Shown here: positions 8,694-18,825 of the stretch, one piece after another
Numbering within the stretch: position 1 is the first letter of the stretch
Layout: each line of letters starts with the position of its first letter
From: Paenarthrobacter ureafaciens
Lineage (GTDB): Bacteria; Actinomycetota; Actinomycetes; Actinomycetales; Micrococcaceae
Direction of reading: 5' to 3'
Assembly: GCF_004028095.1 (NCBI RefSeq)
Contig: NZ_SBHM01000006.1
Location: 62,001-126,000 of the forward strand
Length of the DNA stretch: 64,000 nt
Made by a program: the position numbers and the translations under genes
The notes under the pieces: model-generated
The model's database searches: none
What the model was told of the DNA's origin: nothing
What the model saw: only the letters and a program-made list of their open reading frames with translations

Positions 8694-9833
8694 CTACCGC
8701 ATGGTGAAGCGGCGCTCCACAAGTTCGGTGACAGGTCCCAGCTGCAAGGCGCGGGCAAAAGCTGCATTTCTGGCAGTCATGACGGCCGGCGGCAGCGGCC
8801 TTCCCAAGGCCATGTTCAGTCCGGCTTGGCGCGAGGCCCTTATCGCGGCACGACGCCGATCCTTCTCAACGAGCCGGAGCCTGCCTCCCACATCCTGTCC
8901 AGCCATGGACGCGTCCATGAGTGGCACCACAGCGGCTGCATCCAGCCATCCCAGGTTCATCCCCTGGCCTCCGATCGGGCTGATCTCATGCGCCGCGTCG
9001 CCCAGAAGGACAATACGGCCATGCACCATGCGGGGAGCCAGGCGCGCCCGCACGTCAAAGGCACTGAGCATGCTGTTGGAACTTTCATCCGGGAACACGC
9101 CTGTCCTGGCCCCCACCAGCGTTGCCAGGCCATCCGCCGTCGGAGTGATGGCCGGGGACCCCAGACGCACCACCCATCGGCGGACGCCGCCGGGCAAGGG
9201 AAAGGATTCGACGATGCCGTCGGGCTCCAGGTACAGGACTGCTGCGGGGCCGTGTCCCGTATCATCCGCGAAATCGCCCATCAGGTAGCTGTCCGGATAG
9301 CCCTTTGAATGAAGGCACGGCAGTAGCCGCTCACGGAAGGACGAGTGGGCACCATCGGCTGCCACCACAAGGCGTGCCCGCATTTCCACGGCGCCTTCCG
9401 GCGACTTCGCAACAACGGTGACTCCACCGCCGTCGTCCGTGGCGTCCACGACCCTTGCCCCACGCACGACGGCGGCCGGGTCCAGTGCGGCGACCGCTTC
9501 TTCCAAGGTCCGCTCCGTTACGGGCTGCGGAACTGCCAGGATGAAGGGAAAATCGGGATCACTGCGGAAGGGCAGCTCGGCAACCCGTTTGCTCCTGCTG
9601 TACGCCAGGCCTCTATCGATCCGGACCCCCGCGGCAACCAGGGATTCCGCAATCCCGGCCCGATCCAGTGCCCGCAAGGCCGGCGGATGGATCCCTATGG
9701 CCCGGGAACGGTTGCTCCTACCGACGCGTCGTTCAAGGATCCGCACGGACCGGCCGCGCTGAAGGAGCAGCAAGCCCGTGAACAACCCGACGGGGCCGGC
9801 GCCAACCACCACCACATCAGGCCCGGCCGTCAC
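8694..9833 (-). CDS. FAD-dependent aromatic monooxygenase (third gene of type III PKS operon)
   Basis: A 379-residue group A flavoprotein hydroxylase. The dinucleotide-binding GAGPVG is at residues 11-16, the DG motif at about 160-161 (AADGAHSSF) and the GD motif at 278-280 (LLGDAAHEISP). Enzymes of this family use NAD(P)H and oxygen to hydroxylate phenols, which suits the product of the polyketide synthase two genes upstream. Its GTG start overlaps the stop of the methyltransferase (GTGA at 9830-9833), indicating translational coupling. By analogy with SrsC and AgqC it would convert an alkylresorcinol to a hydroquinone or quinone; that is inference. Confidence 0.9.
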   Translation of the reverse strand: MTAGPDVVVVGAGPVGLFTGLLLLQRGRSVRILERRVGRSNRSRAIGIHPPALRALDRAGIAESLVAAGVRIDRGLAYSRSKRVAELPFRSDPDFPFILAVPQPVTERTLEEAVAALDPAAVVRGARVVDATDDGGGVTVVAKSPEGAVEMRARLVVAADGAHSSFRERLLPCLHSKGYPDSYLMGDFADDTGHGPAAVLYLEPDGIVESFPLPGGVRRWVVRLGSPAITPTADGLATLVGARTGVFPDESSNSMLSAFDVRARLAPRMVHGRIVLLGDAAHEISPIGGQGMNLGWLDAAAVVPLMDASMAGQDVGGRLRLVEKDRRRAAIRASRQAGLNMALGRPLPPAVMTARNAAFARALQLGPVTELVERRFTMR

Positions 9834-10540
9834 AGTGGTTCATCCCGTCGATACACAAGGAAGTGGTGCCAGGGCCCGTTGCCCTCCACTGTCCACCGGG
9901 CCGGCGCTGCGTTCCGCAGTTCCGGGGCTGTGTAGCTCCGGGCGATGGAGATCAGCCCGTCGCCGCAGATAAAGGAGCCCAGGCCCAGAGGCCAGAAGCC
10001 GGCGGCGAACAGTGCATAGGAGAGGTTGCTGCGCTTGAGGTCATTGTGCAGGACGATGCCGGAGGACAGCGCTTCGGAATCACGGAGCATGCCGGCCAGT
10101 TGCTCCGGATTCAGGTGATGAAGCACGTGGTTGGACAGGACAACGTCGAATGCCAGCCCTTCGGCCACCAGTTCGGAGGTATGGGCACGCCGGTAGCTGA
10201 CGCCTTTCACGGCAGGGGCCTGGACTGCGAAACCGTATGCCCGTTCGTCCGGGTCTATGCCGGTCACCTGCATTTCAAAGCCGTCCTTCGCTGCCCAACG
10301 GGCCAGACTGCGGGCAACATCTCCACCACCGCAGCCCACATCAAGCACCGTGGCCGAACCGCGTGTTTCCAGGATCGGCCGCAGCCGCTCCAAATAAGTC
10401 CGGCGCCAGCCCGAGAGCAGGTAGTTCACCACCGGAAACCGGGCATAGCTTCGGTTGAGCCTTTGCAGGTCGCAGTCAGGGCGGTCCATGTCCTCGACGG
10501 CGTGGGGGTCCCTTTCCCGCAGCGGCCCCCAAGGGCTCAC
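9830..10540 (-). CDS. Class I SAM-dependent methyltransferase (second gene of type III PKS operon)
   Basis: A 236-residue methyltransferase with the SAM-binding loop VLDVGCGGGD (about residues 65-74) and the later motif FDVVLSNHVLHHL. The frame is open further upstream, but the GTG at 10540 is chosen because it overlaps the stop of the polyketide synthase in a GTGA arrangement, and the same arrangement recurs at the other end of the gene. The position between a type III PKS and a FAD monooxygenase suggests that it methylates a phenolic hydroxyl or ring carbon of the polyketide. The exact target cannot be read from sequence. Confidence 0.88.
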   Translation of the reverse strand: MSPWGPLRERDPHAVEDMDRPDCDLQRLNRSYARFPVVNYLLSGWRRTYLERLRPILETRGSATVLDVGCGGGDVARSLARWAAKDGFEMQVTGIDPDERAYGFAVQAPAVKGVSYRRAHTSELVAEGLAFDVVLSNHVLHHLNPEQLAGMLRDSEALSSGIVLHNDLKRSNLSYALFAAGFWPLGLGSFICGDGLISIARSYTAPELRNAAPARWTVEGNGPWHHFLVYRRDEPL

Positions 10541-11673
10541 AGGTCGGGGGAGACCAGCGTAAAGAGCCCCGTCTCCACGGTGAGGCCCGGGCCGAATGCC
10601 ATGGAGCATATGCGTTCTTCCCGTTCGGCCGCGCGGCGGTTGAGCATGTGCTTGAGCACGAAGAGGACTGTTGCGCTGCTCATATTGCCGTATTCGCGCA
10701 AGGTTTCGCGGGCAGGCACGAGCTGCTCGGGAGTCAATTCAAGCTTGGACTCCACCTTGTCCAAAATGCTGCGGCCGCCGGGATGGATGGCCCAGTGCGT
10801 GATGTCCCGGTAGGGCTTCTCCGGGAGGCCGGGTTCCTTGGCCAGCAGCGGTTCGAGAGCTCCGGTGATGTGCTCCTCGATGATGTGCGGAACGTAAGTG
10901 CCGAGGACCATTTCGAATCCTTCATCACCGATGTTCCAGGCCATGGCTTCTTCGCCTACAGGCGTGAGGACGGTTTCAAAGTGGTCCAGCCGGATGACCG
11001 GTTCCGGGCCTTCGGGCTCCCGTGCCGTGACGATCGTTGCCGCCGCTCCGTCTCCGAAGATCGCAGAACCCATGATCGTGTCCGGATCGTTGGAAGTCCT
11101 GACATGCAGTGAACAAAGTTCGGCGCAGATGACCAAGACCACCGCTTCCGGGTCCGAGAGGCAGAACTGCCTGGCGGCGCGCAGGGCCGGGAAGGCGGCG
11201 TAGCATCCCATGAATCCCAGGTGGTAGCGCTGGACAGAAGGCTGAAGTCCCAGGGCACGGACCACCTTGTAGTCTGGGCCCGGGTTGAAGAACCCGGTGC
11301 AGGAAACTGTGATGACGTGGGTGATGTCCTCCAACCCGAGCCCTGGCGCACCGGCGACGGCTGCCTTCCCGGCCTCGATGAACAGCTTGGTCGCTTCGGT
11401 CGCAAAGATCTCGTTCCGCACCTTGGTGCTGGGGCTGAGGACACGGTTGCTGGCGGGATCGAAAAACTTCGGATTCTCCGGATGTGCGTCAAGGCTCAGT
11501 TCCGCTACGGCGGTGTACCGGGTGTCAATGGCAGCTGAGTCGAAACAGGTGGAGACCAAACGCGACCCGAGCCGCGTGAGGCCCGGTTGAGCTGCGAAAA
11601 CGTCGCGGGCTTGGGACTGAACGAGGATAGTTGGCGGAACTGCGGTTTCCAGGGACCTCATGTATACCGGCAT
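10537..11673 (-). CDS. Type III polyketide synthase (chalcone/alkylresorcinol synthase family)
   Basis: The 378-residue protein has the Cys-His-Asn triad of type III synthases: Cys157 in GFMGCYAAFPALR, His297 in WAIHPGGRSILD and Asn330 in REYGNMSSATV. These homodimeric enzymes extend an acyl-CoA starter with malonyl units and cyclise the chain to a resorcinol, pyrone or naphthalene. It leads a coupled operon with a methyltransferase and a FAD hydroxylase, the set seen in the Streptomyces srs and Actinoplanes agq phenolic-lipid clusters, so a long-chain alkylresorcinol is the most likely product. The start could also be the ATG four codons later. A UvrA-like gene lies divergently upstream. Confidence 0.95.
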   Translation of the reverse strand: MPVYMRSLETAVPPTILVQSQARDVFAAQPGLTRLGSRLVSTCFDSAAIDTRYTAVAELSLDAHPENPKFFDPASNRVLSPSTKVRNEIFATEATKLFIEAGKAAVAGAPGLGLEDITHVITVSCTGFFNPGPDYKVVRALGLQPSVQRYHLGFMGCYAAFPALRAARQFCLSDPEAVVLVICAELCSLHVRTSNDPDTIMGSAIFGDGAAATIVTAREPEGPEPVIRLDHFETVLTPVGEEAMAWNIGDEGFEMVLGTYVPHIIEEHITGALEPLLAKEPGLPEKPYRDITHWAIHPGGRSILDKVESKLELTPEQLVPARETLREYGNMSSATVLFVLKHMLNRRAAEREERICSMAFGPGLTVETGLFTLVSPDL

Positions 11674-11888
11674 GCTTCATTCTTAGCGAGGATCGTCGGG
11701 AAGACAATGGCGCATCTCCGCCTGCTCCTTCATGGGCAGCTCCACCGCGGCCCATTACTCTGGAACTATCGTTGCCGCTACGGCGCCAACGAACGAGAAT
11801 CGGACGTAGCCGCCAGGGCCGTCCGGCACGGGGACAGGTGACGCCGACGGGGGACTGTTGGGCAGCGCCGCCTACAGATGGAGAAACC

Positions 11889-14282
<2,394 letters not shown>

Positions 14283-14306
14283 CAACGGCAGCACCATGGG
14301 GTTGCG

Positions 14307-14340
14307 CCGGGGACCCGAATCAGGATGTTCGGGCCCCCGG
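14307..14340 (+). terminator. Hairpin after the UvrA-like gene
   Basis: Arms 14307-14319 and 14328-14340 pair with one mismatch around an eight-base loop. No clear T-run follows, so it is a weak or factor-assisted terminator; it may serve the convergent aldo/keto reductase too. Confidence 0.5.
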
Positions 14341-14348
14341 GCCGGCCG

Positions 14349-15326
14349 CTAGAAACCTTCGACGGCGTGAGGCACGTAATTCTCTTCCAGCCTGCGCATT
14401 TCGTCATCGCTCAGTTCAAGATCGACTCCGCGAACAGCATCCTCGAGATGGTTCGGCTTGGTGGCACCGATGATGGGGGAGGAGACCCCCGGACGATGCA
14501 GGAGCCACGCCAACGCAACCTGGGAGCGGCTCGCCCCACGTTCTTCGGCGATGGCACCTACCTGGTCGGCTATCTTGCGATCCTCCGACTCAAACTGCTG
14601 GTAGAGGACCTGGGCAAGCGGATCCGACTTGACGCGTTCGCTGCCAACATCCCAAGGGCGCGCAAGCTTCCCGCGTGCCAGTGGGCTCCACGGAAGCAGT
14701 CCAACGCCTTGGTCCACACAGAACGGGTGCAGTTCGCGTTCGTCTTCGCGGGTCAACAAGTTGTACTGGGACTGCATGGAGATGAACTGCGTCCACCCGT
14801 TGAGCTTGGCCGTGTACTGGAGCTTGGCAAACTGCCACGCCCACATTGACGAGGCTCCGATATAGCGCGCTTTGCCCGATTTCACTACATCGTGCAAGGC
14901 CTCAAGGGTTTCTTCAATTGGCACGGCCGGATCAAACCGGTGAATTTGGTAGAGGTCCACATAATCGGTGCCGAGCCGTCTCAGGCTGGCGTCGATCTGC
15001 TCCATGATGTGCCCGCGGGACAGTCCGCCGCCGTTCGGGCCGGGACGCATGGTTCCATGGACCTTGGTGGCAACGACGACTTCCTCGCGTTTGGCGAAGT
15101 CTTTCAGTGCCCGACCCAGGATTTCTTCACTGCTGCCAATCGAATAGATGTTGGCCGTGTCGAAGGTCGTGATGCCGAGCTCAAGGGCATTTTTGATGAA
15201 GCTGCGGCTTTCTTCTTCCGGCAACGTCCACCCATGGTTGCCACGGTCAGCATCGCCGTAGCTCATGCAGCCGAGGGTCACGGCGGAGACTTCGAGTCCG
15301 CTGTTGCCAATCTTCCTGTACTTCAA
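14349..15326 (-). CDS. Aldo/keto reductase
   Basis: A 325-residue NADPH-dependent oxidoreductase with the TIM-barrel signature of the AKR superfamily. Catalytic candidates are Asp and Tyr in FDTANIYSIGSSEE, Lys in VVATKVHGTM and His in LYQIHRFD. The subgroup (GCMSYG near the N-terminus) covers yeast Aad-like and bacterial AKR11/12-like enzymes of broad carbonyl specificity. The TTG at 15326 is chosen because AGAGGTGA lies seven bases upstream and LKYRKIGNSGLEVS is the normal N-terminus; 66 upstream in-frame codons have no family similarity. It converges on the UvrA-like gene. A link to the polyketide locus is possible but unsupported. Confidence 0.9.
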   Translation of the reverse strand: MKYRKIGNSGLEVSAVTLGCMSYGDADRGNHGWTLPEEESRSFIKNALELGITTFDTANIYSIGSSEEILGRALKDFAKREEVVVATKVHGTMRPGPNGGGLSRGHIMEQIDASLRRLGTDYVDLYQIHRFDPAVPIEETLEALHDVVKSGKARYIGASSMWAWQFAKLQYTAKLNGWTQFISMQSQYNLLTREDERELHPFCVDQGVGLLPWSPLARGKLARPWDVGSERVKSDPLAQVLYQQFESEDRKIADQVGAIAEERGASRSQVALAWLLHRPGVSSPIIGATKPNHLEDAVRGVDLELSDDEMRRLEENYVPHAVEGF

Positions 15327-15677
15327 ATGACGTTCACCTCTGGTTGAATGCCGGTTCGTGGGACGTTGGTGGCCGTGCATCCGGCAAGTCCGAGCCTCGC
15401 GGTGCGGGACCACGCTGCTCCCATTCAACCCGAGGATCCCTGCAAACCCGGGAACGCAGGCCCGGGTGTTTGCTTTATCCCTCCAACCCCTTCTGCCCAC
15501 CCTGTTGAAACGCCGATAATCCACATTATGTAAAGTGCAGGATTAAGGATCCCCCACGGACTCCCCTTGACGCCTCGCCGGCACCAGGGTCTTTGACATG
15601 CAACCCCGGCACTGGAATAGTGAGCAGTTCGCCCTTGCAGACCGGCGATTCTATAGCTATGGCCGGAGGCCTCTGCA
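15327..15677. other. 350-base intergenic region with structured DNA
   Basis: No convincing gene. It contains the AKR ribosome site at its left edge, a GC-rich imperfect hairpin (arms 15442-15452 and 15461-15473) followed by TTTATCC, and an AT-rich segment with the inverted hexamers TAATCC (15517-15522) and GGATTA (15540-15545). The last 40 bases hold TTGCAG and TATGGC 17 bases apart, a possible promoter of the following small gene. Confidence 0.6.
15442..15477. repeat. Imperfect hairpin upstream of the aldo/keto reductase
   Basis: GCAAACCCGGG (15442-15452) pairs with CCCGGGTGTTTGC (15461-15473) with a two-base bulge, followed by TTTATCC on the plus strand. It looks like a terminator, but no plus-strand gene lies before it. 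On the minus strand it would fall upstream of the aldo/keto reductase. Confidence 0.5.
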
Positions 15678-16004
15678 ATGAACGACACTTCCATACACGA
15701 TTTCCTAACGCACAGCACTGTCAAGACTTCGACGGATGACGGCCTGGACCTTACAGCCCTTTACGGCCTGTACGTGAGTTGGAGTCTCACAAACGGACAC
15801 CAGCCGATGGACAATGGTGCATTCGTGACGGCGCTCAGGCACTACGGCCTGGAGCATGACGACAACCGCGGAAGCGTCCGCTTCTACCCGGGAATCACGA
15901 TGCTGGATCCTTCCGCCACGCTTGCGACCCCGGAAAATCCACTCAAGATCGACCTCACGACTGGTGATTCCGTCGCGGATAAGCCGGACGCACTACCCGT
16001 CTGA
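15678..16004 (+). CDS. Small uncharacterised protein, paralogue of the convergent gene at 16077-16400
   Basis: A 108-residue soluble acidic protein with a GGAGG site eight bases before its ATG. It shares a clear core with the neighbouring convergent gene: GLDLTALYGLYVSW here against GLDLDTLYGLYISW there, followed in both by a 10-12 residue gap, an A/TF..xLRxxxL helix and a short basic/aromatic strand. The pattern, two helices plus a wing, recalls winged-helix domains at the C-terminus of phage-type primases; this is only a resemblance. No catalytic motif, membrane segment or signal peptide is seen. Function unknown. Confidence 0.75.
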   Translation: MNDTSIHDFLTHSTVKTSTDDGLDLTALYGLYVSWSLTNGHQPMDNGAFVTALRHYGLEHDDNRGSVRFYPGITMLDPSATLATPENPLKIDLTTGDSVADKPDALPV

Positions 16005-16016
16005 TAACGAAAAACT

Positions 16017-16057
16017 GGTGTGGCCCGATCTGAAAAGATCGGGCCACACCTGTTTTT
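16017..16057. terminator. Bidirectional terminator between the two small paralogues
   Basis: A perfect 15-base stem (16017-16031 with 16036-16050) closes a GAAA loop. TGTTTTT follows on the plus strand and an A-rich run precedes it, so it can terminate both convergent genes. Confidence 0.92.
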
Positions 16058-16076
16058 GCTCTTTGTCGCACCTTTG

Positions 16077-16400
16077 TCAGGCGACGGCGTTCGGAACCTC
16101 CAGGAATTCAGGGGCTCCGATGGAACGCATGGGAGCCGAGCCCGAAAGCACGTAGTCACGCGCCGCCGGCCCCACCATCCTCAGGCCAACCAGAACCCAG
16201 TTTCCCTCGTATCGGCCCCAGTGCAGATGGTGCCTGCGGAGCATGGACCCGAAGGTCCTCTCAGGTATCTTTTCCAGGTTTTCCAGCCGACACCAACTGA
16301 TGTATAGGCCGTAAAGGGTATCGAGGTCCAAGCCCTCTTCAGTATCTTCTTCCACAACCAGGCATTCCTGGAGGAAGCGTGCGAAATTGTCAGTGGCCAT
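16077..16400 (-). CDS. Small uncharacterised protein, paralogue of the gene at 15678-16004
   Basis: A 107-residue protein. The ATG at 16400 is chosen over an in-frame ATG at 16445 because GGAGG lies six bases upstream and because the resulting protein starts at the same relative point as its paralogue. The shared core is EEGLDLDTLYGLYISW, then a Phe-containing helix (RTFGSMLRRHHL) and a GNWVLVGLRMVGP strand. Compared with the other copy it is more basic in the second helix. Nothing identifies a partner or activity; the helix-strand pattern is compatible with a small DNA-binding winged helix. Function unknown. Confidence 0.75.
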   Translation of the reverse strand: MATDNFARFLQECLVVEEDTEEGLDLDTLYGLYISWCRLENLEKIPERTFGSMLRRHHLHWGRYEGNWVLVGLRMVGPAARDYVLSGSAPMRSIGAPEFLEVPNAVA

Positions 16401-16599
16401 GATGGCCTCCAATGGGTAAACAAGGCATGTAACGCCGGGCTGCATCGGCGAAGGAGCCTATAGGCCCACGCTACGCATGCAGGACCCTCTCCACAAGGGG
16501 TTCGGTTTGCGCTCCCCCGCTGCCTTCCAGGACGTGCGCCGCTCCTACGGGACGGACGGCCATATTTTCCACGCCCGTCGGGACTAAAATTATGCAGTA

Positions 16600-17430
16600 A
16601 TGACCCGCGCCCCAGTCCACGTTGTACGGATCGCGATCGCCGCGACCCTCTTGGCTGGCTGCACCCCTGGCGTTGGAATTCAAGACTCCTCCCCCAGCGT
16701 GGTTGCCGCGCCGGCGATTTCGGCGGCGGGAACGTCCCCGGAAGCTTCTGCTACTGCAGTTCCCACCGCTTCTCCCCCGCAACCGCCCGCTCCGGAAGCA
16801 CCGGCACCAGCTCCCCAACCCTTCGTGTTAAACCTCTACGAGGAAGGTGACTTCGTCCCGCAGTACACGTTCGACTGGTGCGTCGCAGCGAGCATCCAAA
16901 TGGCGTACAACCTTACCCGACCCAACAGTTCGGGCACGTGGGCAGGTCGCGAGCAGCAGAACGAGCTGTGGGACATGGCGCGTGCACGCTCCTCCAACGC
17001 CTTCAACGGTGCCAACCCCCTTGGGTGGGCCCAGGTACTGAATGAGGTTGGCGTGGGCCCTTACGAGGTGGTCAGCATCGCCGACTACAACGAGGCACTT
17101 CGTACCGCGGCCAACGCCTTGGCAGCAACCGGCCGTCCCGTTGGACTTGTGATGTGGAGCGGACGGCACGCATGGGTCATGAGCGGCTTCCAATCAGTTG
17201 GCGACCCCCGAATCCACCCCCGCTTCGAGGTGACCGGAGTTAACGTCCTGGATCCCTTGTATCCCTACGGCAGCGGCCAATGGGGGCCGTCTCCGGCCCC
17301 CAATACTCTCCAGAGCCCCGATGAATTGGCCAGGCAGTTCGTAGTACGCGAACCAAGGAGGTGGAGCAGCGCATTGCCAACGGGATACATGCTGGTACTT
17401 CCGGTTGCGACCGGAGACGGCGTCCGCTGA
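16600..17430 (+). CDS. Secreted lipoprotein with papain-like (C39-type) peptidase fold
   Basis: A 276-residue protein with a short signal peptide and lipobox LLAGC (lipidated Cys21), then a Pro/Ala-rich linker to about residue 75, then a compact domain. That domain holds Cys94 in WCVAASIQM, His190 in GRHAWVMSG and Asp218 in VNVLDPLYP, in the order and spacing of C39/papain-like cysteine peptidases. It would be anchored on the outer face of the membrane. A TAAAAT box ends nine bases before the ATG and no ribosome site is seen, so the mRNA may be nearly leaderless. Whether it is an active peptidase is not known. The neighbours give no clue. Confidence 0.78.
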   Translation: MTRAPVHVVRIAIAATLLAGCTPGVGIQDSSPSVVAAPAISAAGTSPEASATAVPTASPPQPPAPEAPAPAPQPFVLNLYEEGDFVPQYTFDWCVAASIQMAYNLTRPNSSGTWAGREQQNELWDMARARSSNAFNGANPLGWAQVLNEVGVGPYEVVSIADYNEALRTAANALAATGRPVGLVMWSGRHAWVMSGFQSVGDPRIHPRFEVTGVNVLDPLYPYGSGQWGPSPAPNTLQSPDELARQFVVREPRRWSSALPTGYMLVLPVATGDGVR

Positions 17431-17437
17431 ACAGCAG

Positions 17438-17863
17438 TTATTGCTGTTGCGCGCCGGCGATGTTTACCAGCCAGGCGATCCCGAACTTGTCCACGCACAT
17501 CCCGAAGGTGTCACCCCACGGCGCGCTTTCAAGCGGCATGGTGACCGTACCGCCGTCGACGAGTTTGTCCCAGTAGCCCCGAAGTTCCGCTTCGTCCGCG
17601 GAGTCGCCGCTGAGGGAAACCGAAATATTGTTGCCGGGGTTGTACTCCATGCCGTTGGGCGTATCTGACGCCATCAAAGTAAGGCCGTGGGGTGACACCA
17701 GCATGGCGTGCATCACCTTGTCTGCTTCCTCTGGATCCTGGCTGGCCTGATAGTCGCCAAACGTGCTGATGTTCAGCTCTCCCCCAAAAACGGACTCATA
17801 GAAAGTAATCGCATCGCGGGCATTGTCGCGAAAGGAAAGGTAAGGGTTGAGGCGGGAAGTCAT
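17438..17863 (-). CDS. VOC family protein (PhnB/glyoxalase-like)
   Basis: A 141-residue single-domain vicinal-oxygen-chelate protein of the PhnB-like group: NPYLSFRDNARDAITFYESVFGG at the N-terminus (shown here only as a landmark) and WGDTFGMCVDKFGIAWLVN at the C-terminus. Such proteins bind small molecules or metals and range from glyoxalase-like enzymes to bleomycin-binding proteins; this subgroup has no proven reaction. GGAG precedes the ATG at a normal distance. It is convergent with the C39-like lipoprotein gene, with seven bases between the stops. Confidence 0.9.
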   Translation of the reverse strand: MTSRLNPYLSFRDNARDAITFYESVFGGELNISTFGDYQASQDPEEADKVMHAMLVSPHGLTLMASDTPNGMEYNPGNNISVSLSGDSADEAELRGYWDKLVDGGTVTMPLESAPWGDTFGMCVDKFGIAWLVNIAGAQQQ

Positions 17864-18079
17864 GGGTGAATACTCCTCAGGTTGTGGATGGTGCGCGCGT
17901 CACCGTGCGGATATGGTAACAGCGCTACCAACGGCCTGTCCCCTGATTTCCCAGGCGCCGTGGTAAGCCCCTCGGAGCCCGTTGCAGGGCCAAGCCGGTC
18001 ATCCCCGCGGACAAAGATCCACAGGACTTTCGCTTCGCCGGCTTCGCCCATTGGGCCGTCCCCGGATATTGTCGGAGTC

Positions 18080-18469
18080 ATGCCCTCCCCAAAAAGATCT
18101 TGGATTCCGGCTGCCGCCGGCGACTTGCTGCTCATCCTTGCTTTCGCCGCAATCGGACGCGACGCCCACAGCCGTGGGGATATCATCACCGGGGTCTTCT
18201 TGACTGCCTGGCCCTTCCTGGTGGGAGCCGCGGCGGGATGGTTGGCCGGGCGCGCATGGCGAAAACCGTTTGCGCTCTGGCCGTCGGGAATTGTCATCTG
18301 GGCCGGAGCCCTGCTTGTGGGCATGTTGCTGAGAGCCCTTACCGGGCAAGTGGTGGTGCTGCCGTTCTTCATTGTCGCATTTGCCGCATTGGCCGCCCTG
18401 CTGCTCGGATTCCGCCTGGTGGTCGGCATCGCAGTACGCCTCTACGCCCGCGGCCGTCGACCAGCCTGA
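18080..18469 (+). CDS. DUF3054 membrane protein
   Basis: A 129-residue protein with four hydrophobic segments (LLLILAFAAIG, GVFLTAWPFLVGAAAGWLAG, LWPSGIVIWAGALLVGMLL and VVVLPFFIVAFAALAALLLGF). Length and segment layout match the actinobacterial DUF3054 family of unknown function. A TATTGT hexamer ends seven bases before the ATG, suggesting a leaderless transcript; a GGAG only two bases before the ATG is too close to be a normal ribosome site. The frame is open upstream to 17882 but without the family's features. Confidence 0.82.
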   Translation: MPSPKRSWIPAAAGDLLLILAFAAIGRDAHSRGDIITGVFLTAWPFLVGAAAGWLAGRAWRKPFALWPSGIVIWAGALLVGMLLRALTGQVVVLPFFIVAFAALAALLLGFRLVVGIAVRLYARGRRPA

Positions 18470-18540
18470 TCGGCCATTTGGCACAGCACATGCACTAGGC
18501 TTGTTTGCGTCCGCACTGACGACTTCCGGAAGGGCTTCAC

Positions 18541-18819
18541 GTGATCACCGCCTTTGTCCTGATCAAGACCGACGCTTCACGCATTCCGGAGACAGCCGAA
18601 CAGATTTCGGCGATCCAAGGCATCAGCGAGGTCTACTCGGTCACAGGAGAATGGGACCTGATCGCAGTCGCACGCGTGAGCAAACACGAGGACCTGGCCG
18701 ATGTCATTGCCGACCGGTTGTCGAAAGTCCCTTCAGTGGTCCACACCACCACGCACATCGCATTCCGGGCCTACTCCCAGCACGACCTCGACGCCGCGTT
18801 TGCCCTGGGGTTCGAATAG
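18541..18819 (+). CDS. Stand-alone Lrp/AsnC ligand-binding (RAM) domain protein
   Basis: A 92-residue protein formed only of the C-terminal ligand-binding domain of Lrp/AsnC regulators (FVLIKTDASRI, GISEVYSVTGEWDLIAVARV, PSVVHTTTHIAF). There is no helix-turn-helix, so it cannot bind DNA itself. Stand-alone RAM proteins bind amino acids and form dimers or larger rings. The start is GTG. It converges on trpD, six bases away, a pairing that hints at a link to amino-acid sensing, but this is inference. Confidence 0.9.
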   Translation: MITAFVLIKTDASRIPETAEQISAIQGISEVYSVTGEWDLIAVARVSKHEDLADVIADRLSKVPSVVHTTTHIAFRAYSQHDLDAAFALGFE

Positions 18820-18825
18820 CCGGCC

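Noticed and set aside
15348..15533. 61-codon frame in the gap upstream of the small paralogue
   Set aside because: No ribosome site, runs through a GC-rich hairpin, and shows no recognisable pattern.
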